Source: Polychytrium aggregatum
Lineage: Eukaryota > Chytridiomycota > Chytridiomycetes > Polychytriales
Length of the DNA stretch: 64,000 bases
Direction of reading: 5' to 3'
NCBI RefSeq assembly: GCF_025602895.1
Contig: NW_026516336.1
Coordinates: 1-64,000, forward strand
Position numbers and translations under genes: made by a program. The notes under the pieces are model-generated. The model made no database searches, was not told the DNA's origin, and worked only from the letters and a program-made list of their open reading frames with translations. Shown here piece by piece: positions 56,321 through 64,000 of the stretch (positions within the stretch are counted from its first letter, which is position 1; each line of letters starts with the position of its first letter).

Positions 56321-59300
56321 ATGGCTCGACCCAAGGTCCCAGTTCTCAAATACAGCCCAACGAAGGATCACCCAAACATTCCCTTGGACGCGAGCTATTA
56401 CACTCCAGCGACCCCCACACAGCATTGGGAGTGCCAGAACCAGTATGAAAAACACGACGTCTTCATCAGGTTCGTGGCACTGCATCGGCATCTGCACAAT
56501 TTCACGCACCTAACTTGTGTTCTGCAGCTATCGAGTCCAAAGCGATACGGGGAACGCAGATGCCTTGCACGGAACCCTCGCGAATACTCCCCGTGGCCAA
56601 ATGGCCCTCCATCCATACCTAGACGTCCAGTGTCTCTGTAATGGCATGGACTGGGAGCAGGGTTTCATCAATGGCCTCTACAACTCCAGTGTCGTGGTCG
56701 TTATACTCTCTGAAGATGGTGTGAAGCGGACCTTCGATGCGCACAACACACCCGACAATCAGTTACTGGAGGTGGGCTGTGGCTTATCCGGATCTAAACT
56801 GCCAGGCAATCCGGTAATATTGACACTCTGATTCCCTACTGATCCAGCATGCTCTCAAGCGAATGAAGGACACTACCACCACCGATCGCCTCGTCATCAT
56901 CCAACCTGTCCTCATGTGGTCCACTCGAATTGTCGGAGACGAGGTCTTGAAGAAGGAATACTTCCCACCAGTCAATCAGTTTCCGAGATATCCTCCAATG
57001 CACAGGTCCAGTCCGCTGTTTGATGGCAAGCCCATGACTATTCAGCAGACAATTAAGGAGTTGTTCAAGCTGCAAGCACTCAAGGCTGTCGATACAGCCG
57101 CTCTCAGACAGTAAGTGTGAATGACTTTAATAGCGACTCATCCTTATCGCTGACGAGCAGTCGCCCCCTCCAGCCTGGCTCCTGCGTTTCGAGAGCTTGT
57201 CACCAAGACCAAGACGGCAGCAGTCCAAGGAGCAACATACCACAAGGATAGTCCCATCCAGCTCACTGCCGAACAGGATTCGCTCTTGCGATCCCTCCTC
57301 GATCCTGTCGACTCGGCCCTGGACAGAAGGGCACTCGAGGATCTGTATGTCGAGGGAACCCGCCAGTGGCTGTTCGACCAAACAACCGACTGGGTCAACC
57401 AGGACACCACCGACACTGTCCTGTGGGTCAATGCCGTTGCTGGAGTGGGCAAGTCTGTCGCTGCTGCCCAGATCGCCAACATCCTCACGGCCACCAACCA
57501 GCTGGTGTCGGCGCTGTTCCTCAAGTACAACGACATCCGCAAGAGCGATCCACGAGTGGTGCTGAACACCATCGCATACGGTCTGTGCAAGTGGTACTCG
57601 CCGATCGGCCGCAAGCTGCTCGAGGCTGGCCACTCCAAGGACAATCTCGACAAGATGAGCATCCCCGAACTGTTCAAGGCCGTGATTGCCGATCCACTCG
57701 AGGCCATCGGCGACTACAGACCCAAGGGATCGGTGATGATCCTGGTGGATGCACTCGACGAGTGTTCTCCGCGCGACCAGCTGCTCGGTCTGCTTGCCGT
57801 GCGCTTCGTCGAACTGAACAGGACCCGTCCGTGGCTCAAGCTGCTGCTGACATCCCCGACCCGAGGACGATATCAAGGCAGCATTCGATGGAGTCCCGAC
57901 CAAGACGATCGAACCCTCGAGCGAGGAGAACATCCGTGACCTCGAGGTGTTCATCCACCACCGACTTCGAGTGTATGACATTCTCAGTGACTCGAACCGC
58001 ACCGAGGCAGTCGCCATCCTGCTGGACCAGTCCAAGACATTCGTTTGGATCAACCTACTCCTCAACACCGTCGATGCAGCATCCAGAGACGGCCCAGTGA
58101 CACTCGCCACGATCAAGGACATCAACGACAGCGCCGCCGATGTCGGCCAGCTGTACCACAAGACATTCGCCAAGATCCACTCGCAGTCGAGCCACCCGGC
58201 CGAGCTGGTCACGGTGGTGTCGGCGATCGCCACGGCCCAGTCGATCCTGACCCCGCAGATCATCGCCGATGTGTTTGGACTCGAGATCGGCGTCGTTCGC
58301 GAGTGTCTCAAGAGCCTCAGTCTGGTCCTCGATCCAGGCGCCAACGGACTGGGTCCCCGAGACAGCCAGTCCACCAACACCGAGGTCAAGTTCAACCACA
58401 AGTCGGTGGCGGACTATCTCCTCGGCGACACATCGGCTGGCCATCCGTGGCATGTGTCGGACTCGTTCCACACGGTGTTTGCCCAGGGATGTCTCGGCGT
58501 GATCCTCTCGCACGAGCCAGTGATCAACATCTGCGAGATCTTCGACTTTCACGACAAGATCCCAGACCTCGAGGACAGGGTCGCAGTCAAGATCACACCG
58601 TCGCTGCGATACAGCGTCGCCCACTGGATCACACACTTTGTGTGGTGTGTGGACGGAGAGGCCGAGTCGAGTCCGGTGTGGCAGTCGGCCGAGATGGTCG
58701 ATGTGGCAGCGGTGCTCACTCGGTTCGTCAAGACGCATGTGTTCTTCTGGCTCGAGTGTGGGTCGCTCACACATGTGGTCAAGCCGATCATCGAGCAACT
58801 GGCTGTGCTGCGAGGAGTGACCAACATGGCACCCAGCACCATCATCGACGACACCACGAAGGAACTGGTCAAGGACACGTATCGATTCATCCGCGAGTTT
58901 GCCGATCCCGTCATCAAGAGTGCACCACAGGTGTACAACTCGGGGTATGCATTCACACCGAAGGAGACGGCGATCTACAAGACATATGCCGACCAACTCG
59001 AGGACAAGATCCCGTTCCTGGTCACCTGCGGTCCAGCACCCACCTGGGATCCGTGTGAGATGACACTTGCTGGTCATATTGATGGAGTCAGCTAGGTTGC
59101 GATCTCACCCGATGGCAAGTGGATCGCCTCAAGTTCCGGGTCACCACTTGGCTCTAGCGGTAATGCCATCAAAGTGTGGGATGCGACCACGGGTCAGCTA
59201 AAGCTCACTCTTGTGGGACACATGGATTATGTGTTTTGCGTGGCCACCTCCCCGGACGGCAAATCGATTGTCTCTGGCTCAGATGACAAGACCATCAAGA

Positions 59301-60298
59301 TGTGGAATGCTACCACGGGCCAGCTGAAGCACACTCTCGAAGGCCACACAGACAGTGTGCTCTCCGTGACATTCTCTCCTGATGGCAAGTCAATATTCTC
59401 TGGCTCGGGTGACAAGACCATCAAGATTTGGGATTCTACTACCGGCCAGCTGCATTCACGAAAGGGACACAGAGGCTATGTGAAATCAACAGCCGTCTCG
59501 CCCAATGGCAAGTGGATTGTCTCCGGCTCTCGCGACAAGACCATCAAGATGTGGGATGCCACCACTGGCCAGCTGAAGCACACTCTCGAAGGGCATCAAG
59601 GCAGTGTGCTTTCCGTGACATTCTCTCCTGATGGCCGGTCAATCGTCTCAGGCTCTCGTGACAAAACTATCAAGGTGTGGGATACTACCACCGGCCAGCT
59701 GAAACAGACCTTGGAGGGACACAGGAGAGAAGTGAACTCTGTTGCCATCTCGCCCAATGGCGAGTGGATTATATCTGGCTCTGAAGACACAACGATCATA
59801 ATTTGGGATGTTGTCACCGGTCAGCTGAAGCAAAATCTTGAAGGGCACGTGGCTGGTGTGAGCTCCGTGGCCATCTCTCCCGATGGTGACGCAATTGTAT
59901 CTGGCTACGCTGATGGGACTATCAAAGTGTGGGATGCGACCACGAGCCAGCTAAAACACACCCTTGAAGGACACAAGAGTGGTGTACACTCTGTAGGGTT
60001 CTCCCCCGAAGGAAAGTCCATCCGATCCCGTGACTGGAATAATGGTCAATTCCTCTGGGTTCTTCAGGATGATCGCTGGATTTGTTCCGAAGAAATTTCT
60101 GCCAATATTCTTCCTCAATCCAGCGTCTCTTCCTCCGACGAGTGGGTCGAAATCAACGACTCACCTCAATGGATCCACCACCGTCACCACCCCGTCAAAG
60201 TCCCTCACTCGCTCTTTCATGATTGGGATATCCGGGCGCTCACGTTAATGGGTGGACTTGCGATGGTCAAGTCTGCCCCCCCCTTATCATCGTGGTGA
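56321..60298 (+). pseudogene. TIR-NACHT-WD40 NLR-like gene, copy 2, interrupted
   Basis: Same layout as copy 1: exons 56321-56469, 56528-56771, 56848-57110 and from 57174. The N-terminus is 21 residues longer (M-A-R-P-K-V-P-V-L-K-Y-S-P). TIR has H-D-V-F-I-S-Y-R and the matching Glu (E131). NACHT P-loop A-V-A-G-V-G-K-S and Walker B are intact. It carries the same extra C as copy 1 (run 57854-57857), then an in-frame TAG at 59093-59095 in the first WD40 repeat where copy 1 has a Ser codon. Past the stop the frame stays open to 60298 with about seven to eight WD40 repeats, more than copy 1 and different in sequence. A C-run near 60276 disturbs the last codons. It is either a pseudogene or makes a TIR-NACHT protein without WD40. 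Confidence 0.8.
57296..59064 (+). repeat. Near-identical NACHT block, copy 2
   Basis: Partner of 19440-21190, same orientation, 38 kb apart. Confidence 0.85.
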
Positions 60299-60899
60299 GT
60301 TGGTTTTGCTCATTTTCCGTATTCTGGTTCTCGACTGACACCTCCACCCCCTCTCCTCAGCCGATATATCCGACTCTCTAGTTGCCCTTGGAGAAGATAT
60401 GAATGATGCTGAGCTTGGCCTAGCCTCTTCGGGTTGCAGAAGAGAGGGCACACATTTATTCAGAACGAAACACAAGATTACGATGAAAGAGAGGACTGGG
60501 TGCCGAGCCATCTGCTTCAGTTTGTTCGATACGTGAGGAACAGATCGTGGTCAGGATGATCATGGAGATTGCAGTGGTAGAGCTGATTGCTGGTGGCGGT
60601 CAGCATGGCTGCGTATGAACCAAGAGGAAGCGGACAATGCAAGGGGCGGAGCCCTTGGGGGCGAAAGTGAGAACAGACATACGATGGATGCACCGAATCA
60701 GACAATTTCCAATTCCGTTCTTTGCACGACAGCTCGTCATGCCCAAAATGAAACGAGTCGTACCGATTGAGGTATAGACCGTTGCTCACAAGATGCCTCC
60801 GGCAGAAGGGAATCTGTCCGGTGGTCGTCTCTGGTGGTGGATGAATTGCTCGAAATAATCCCGCGCCTGAAGCAATCCGCCAGCAAATCCTCCTCCATC
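60299..60899. other. Intergenic, no gene seen
   Basis: A GTGAGT...CTCAG pair at 60294-60360 looks like the old last intron of NLR copy 2. The rest shows nothing. Confidence 0.4.
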
Positions 60900-61255
60900 T
60901 GGCGAAGACGACCGATGCCGGTCGTCTTGGGGCACAGTTCCAGCTAGCCGAATGCTATAACGTTGCAGTCGGTGTCAACCAAGACGTCAAGATAGCTGCC
61001 GGACTGTATCAAGCAAAGATGGACGATGCCATGTTGTATTCCTCCAAGGTGGCTCTCTTTCATTGACTATTATGCTGAGTAGAGCAACCTGTCCACCGAT
61101 CCAATGATCAAACCCATCGCCACGCACATGGTTGGCTGGATACACTACCTCGGCCGAGGACACCGACGCTGCCGTCTTGTGGTATCGCAAATCCGCCGAC
61201 CAAAGCTTGCCACGGGCGATCGATTCTCTTGAGCAATTCGGCAAGTGGCCTTGGT
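60900..61255 (+). pseudogene. Sel1-repeat gene relic
   Basis: Fragments of a local Sel1 gene in changing frames: A-Q-F-Q-L-A-E-C-Y-N, V-N-Q-D-V-K-I-A-A, then D-P-M-I-K-P-I-A-T-H-M-V-G-W-I-H-Y-L-G-R-G, and directly after it T-D-A-A-V-L-W-Y-R-K-S-A-D-Q and F-G-K-W-P. The last two lie next to each other although in the intact copies they are ~250 codons apart, so a large internal deletion has occurred, along with stops. Confidence 0.8.
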
Positions 61256-62312
61256 CTCGAGGCCCTCCGAACGTCGTCTCCCAAATGCTGTGCGGCGACA
61301 GACGACACAGGCGAGCACAACACTACAAGCAGAGCATTCAGGCAAACGACATCCAATACAAGCATTAGATTGTTAGACCCCTTGGGCTGTCAAATGGCTT
61401 CGATAGAGTGGTGAAATATGAAAGTGTCTATCCCTGTCCTTCAGTATATCTCGGTACCGATACAAAGGGGATTCGTCGACAAGTGAAACCGAGGCTACGG
61501 CTCCTGGAAGCCATGGATAGGACCGAGCAATCATATCTAATCAAAGACAGCAGTCCATCGTGGATAATACTCTTGCCTCATCTTTACCCTGAAGGCCGCC
61601 CCGTTGCTGGCCAAGTTGCACCGACACTTCTTATCGAATTGGGACTGGATCAAAAACTGGACGCAGGTTTTAGAGTCTAGGCCGCCGAGACACATGATTT
61701 TCGGATGGCATCGCCCCAAGTAGTGAATGGCTCTCCCCTGCGAGATTTATGGGCCGTTGCGAACTCTCTGGTGCCGAATAGTGTATTGGTTGGTATCGAG
61801 TCTACAGCGTCGGAGCGGGCGGTTTATAGTGATGCTGTGTGGACTTGGATATATGAGCCACCGGTCCTCCTCCTCCACTTTCTCCCTTTCTCCAGTATCT
61901 CAGCGTCGCTCTAGTCGGAAGGTGCCTGGCTCCGTATCTACCCTTCTGTCCCCAAATGCTTCGCCCACAGCCGGGCTGGCCTTCCTCGCGGAGCACGCAT
62001 CACAATCTGCTCAGTATCCTCTTTCTCAGCACTATTTCTGTTCTGGTCAGGCATGTCGGTCTGGTCGATCTTGTCGGTCTGGTCAATTCTGATGCTCACT
62101 CTGGCGTTGCGACCAGCCAGCGCGATGCCGGAAGTTTGCATTTTGAAGCGGCCGTTGCCACAACACTGCTTCGGGCGAGAGAGAGAGAGCCATCGGTCGA
62201 GACTATTGGGTGGTATGGTATCGGTCAGTACTATTCAGCTCATCGACGACGGCTAAACTGAACCAATCCCTCAGACGGATCACAATAGCACATCCGCCTT
62301 GCGCCTCACCTT
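61256..62312. other. Intergenic, no gene seen
   Basis: Between the Sel1 relic and the 3' end of the velvet gene. No motif found in either strand. Confidence 0.45.
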
Positions 62313-63781
62313 TCAATCGTCGTCCTGGTACGGTCTTCGAACGATTTTGATGACGCCCTGGTCGATGAGACAGCGGGCAAGCTGGCTCATATCTAGATTG
62401 GCGGGAACAGGGTGTAGGGTGGAAAGTGTGCGAGGCAGTCAGCGATTGGAATTCCTTGCTTGTATTCATGTCTCCCCCTCACAGGACGACTGCCACGGTT
62501 AAACTGTGGGAGAGTGGGCCCAGCAGTCTCCTTGGCCAACAAACCGAGCCGCGGGGATGGCGCCCAGATCCCCGGTCGACCTCCCCCCCCACCTCGGCCA
62601 CCGGGCCGCCCCAACAGGCCCGACAGGCCTCCAGGCACAGCATATCCCGCTCGAGCATACCAGAAAATTCCCTCCTGTTGGGAGACTGGAAGACCGAGGA
62701 TGTGACCGACGAGCCCCTGACGGGAATGGGAAAGGCATTGTGGCTGTGGAATGTGAGGGAGGGAGTTCCAAGTCGTCCGTCGAGGCACACAAGCAGAGGG
62801 AGAAATTCGGGAATGGCGGGTGTCAGTGCAGATCTCGATCGATATCATCCAACGGATCGGAAACGAGTAGGCTGGCCCTCTTAATGACGGATCGCAGGCC
62901 GGCGACGGTGTGCTCAAGCCACGCATGGACAGGGGCATGGTAAACGTAGCTCGGTAAGGCCGAGGGTCCCGACGAAAGCGACTCGTGTAAATGACAGCCG
63001 CGAACCAGCCAAGATGACAACAGCCATCAAAGAGGATAGCAACAGCAATCAGAGCGGATGGCGACAGAAATCAAATGAGATGACAACAACAATCAAAGGG
63101 GATGACAGCAGCGATCAAAGGGGATGACACCTGTGCGGGAGGCGACTCGAACCCGCTGCCCTGGCTAGGGCGAGGCGGGCCCAATCCTCTGTGGATACGT
63201 ACAGCTTTAGATCCACCAGATGGAACCGGAGGCGGAAGGGTCCTTCGCCCCGGACGTTCAGGTTGTTGAAGACGAAAAAGACGCCCGGTCGTCCCTCGGT
63301 ATCGCGAGCGTAAATGCTCTCGGAGACGGTTTGTCCAAAGAGCGCTGGCGGAGGCAGCCCAGCTTCGCCATTCAGGTTGCCGGCAAGCGGCTCCACTGCT
63401 TCCGGGAAGAGCTCAGCATGAACTACAAAGCGGTGGGGTGCAGCAAAGGCAGGATGTGCGCTGTGGCAGCAGGCGGTCATGCCGATCGAGGGAGAGAGAA
63501 GGGGGCAGCCTTAATGCTTTGCTGCGTCTCTTTGCTGTCCACCAGACGCCCCAAACGCTCCAGCATCCCGGATGCGAGCACCCCCTCTCCCACAAACCAC
63601 AAGCGGGCACCCACCTATTGTTGAATGTCACTCCACTCTGGTCTGTGAAGACAAGTCTCAAGATTGGCACAGGGCTGACGGAGCAGCTGGCCGCCGTGGG
63701 GATGCACCTCGGGGTGCGCTCTGGGTCGGGCTGGTCGATGATGATGAGGCTATACTCGCCAAGAGGATCACCGTCTCCAAC
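62313..63781 (-). CDS. Velvet-domain regulator (5' end not resolved)
   Basis: Four exons resolved: 63615-63781, 63203-63460, 62661-62743 and 62313-62392; GT..AG and in phase. In order they give Y-S-L-I-I-I-D-Q-P-D-P-E-R, V-S-P-V-P-I-L-R-L-V, A-L-F-G-Q-T-V, G-V-F-F-V-F-N-N-L-N-V-R, G-E-G-P-F-R-L-R-F-H-L, S-S-V-F-Q-S-P and, after the last intron, S-Q-L-A-R-C-L-I-D-Q-G-V-I-K-I-V-R-R-P. These are the hallmark stretches of the velvet domain (Q-x-P near the start, F-F-V-F-x-x-L-x-V-R, G-x-F-R-L-R-F, x-L-A-x-x-L-x-x-Q-G). Velvet proteins (VosA/VelB/VeA) are fungal DNA-binding dimers, Rel-like in fold, that control sporulation and secondary metabolism. At least one more 5' exon should lie between 63790 and 64000 or beyond. 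Confidence 0.8.
63010..63128. repeat. GATGACAACAGCAATCAAAGGG-type repeat in a velvet intron
   Basis: About five imperfect 22-24 bp units within the intron 62744-63202. Confidence 0.8.
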
Positions 63782-64000
63782 CTAAGAGGAAAGCAGGAGA
63801 TGCATCCATCAGCGCCGTGATATCAGAAGCTGAGCAGGGGGATCGTGAGGGGCTATCGAGGCGAGACTCGGTGACTGCGTCCCGAATGGCGCGATGAGCG
63901 CCGGAATGATGGAGCTCTCTGCTCAGTTTCCGGCATCCGCGCAAAGGGGCTGCAGAGGCTTTAACCGATGTGGGGGGGGAAGTAGAGAGCCGGTTCCGGT
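63782..64000. other. Window edge; velvet 5' exon expected
   Basis: Upstream of the first resolved velvet exon. A minus-strand ATG near 63925 runs into a stop before the known acceptor at 63782, so the first exon could not be joined. Confidence 0.35.

Noticed and set aside
63136-63170. GGGTTCGAGTC on the minus strand, resembling a tRNA T-arm
   Set aside because: The stem does not pair and no tRNA body surrounds it; it lies in a velvet intron.
1-64000. LTR elements or other capsid-bearing elements
   Set aside because: No long terminal direct repeats, integrase, protease or capsid-like frames were seen; the only reverse transcriptase belongs to the non-LTR element.

Overview
The window reads as nuclear DNA of a zoosporic (chytrid-like) fungus. 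Supporting this: spliceosomal introns of about 60-390 bp with GT..AG ends, eukaryotic tRNAs with internal Pol III promoters, a velvet-domain regulator, a PCL-type cyclin, a secreted LPMO-like protein with a CBM19-like module, a GABA-B-like (class C) 7TM receptor, a BCS1-family ATPase, and large Sel1/kinase/NLR families. The assignment to chytrids is inference from gene content; no species is claimed.

Layout. 1-2.7 kb: the end of one Sel1-repeat gene, then Sel1 gene A (minus). 3.9-14.3 kb: five tRNA genes (Arg-ACG, Gly-GCC twice, Met-CAT, Arg-TCT), an inverted repeat of the tRNA-Gly 5' flank, and an apparently full-length non-LTR retrotransposon (6570-12029) inserted inside one tRNA-Gly gene in a way that leaves a complete tRNA. 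15.3-17.4 kb: a spliced Siw14/Y_phosphatase3-type phosphatase. 18.5-22.2 kb: a TIR-NACHT-WD40 NLR-like gene. 22.6-26.7 kb: an intronless 1356-aa protein with a helical N-terminus and two kinase-plus-Sel1 units. 27.5-28.5 kb: adenosine kinase. 32.3-34.1 kb: LPMO-like secreted protein. 34.9-37.4 kb: PCL-type cyclin. 39.8-47.0 kb: class C-like receptor. 47.9-50.2 kb: BCS1-family AAA ATPase. 50.9-54.3 kb: Sel1 genes B (plus) and C (minus, frameshifted), tail to tail. 56.3-60.3 kb: a second TIR-NACHT-WD40 copy with an in-frame stop. 60.9-61.3 kb: a Sel1 relic. 62.3-63.8 kb: a velvet-domain gene.

How it fits together. Housekeeping genes (phosphatase, adenosine kinase, cyclin, BCS1, velvet) are mixed with a duplicated set of receptor-like genes: TIR-NACHT-WD40, tandem kinase-Sel1 and stand-alone Sel1 proteins. 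The Sel1 proteins and both halves of the kinase share one distinctive segment around an R/S-D-W-L/F-C motif, so they probably come from one family and may meet in one complex. By analogy with NLR, SARM1-like TIR and MLKL-like systems I propose a fungal self/non-self or stress-signalling locus; that function is inference. The paralogues show mosaic similarity: near-identical NACHT cores flanked by diverged TIR and WD40 ends, and Sel1 copies sharing different segments pairwise, which suggests continuing gene conversion.
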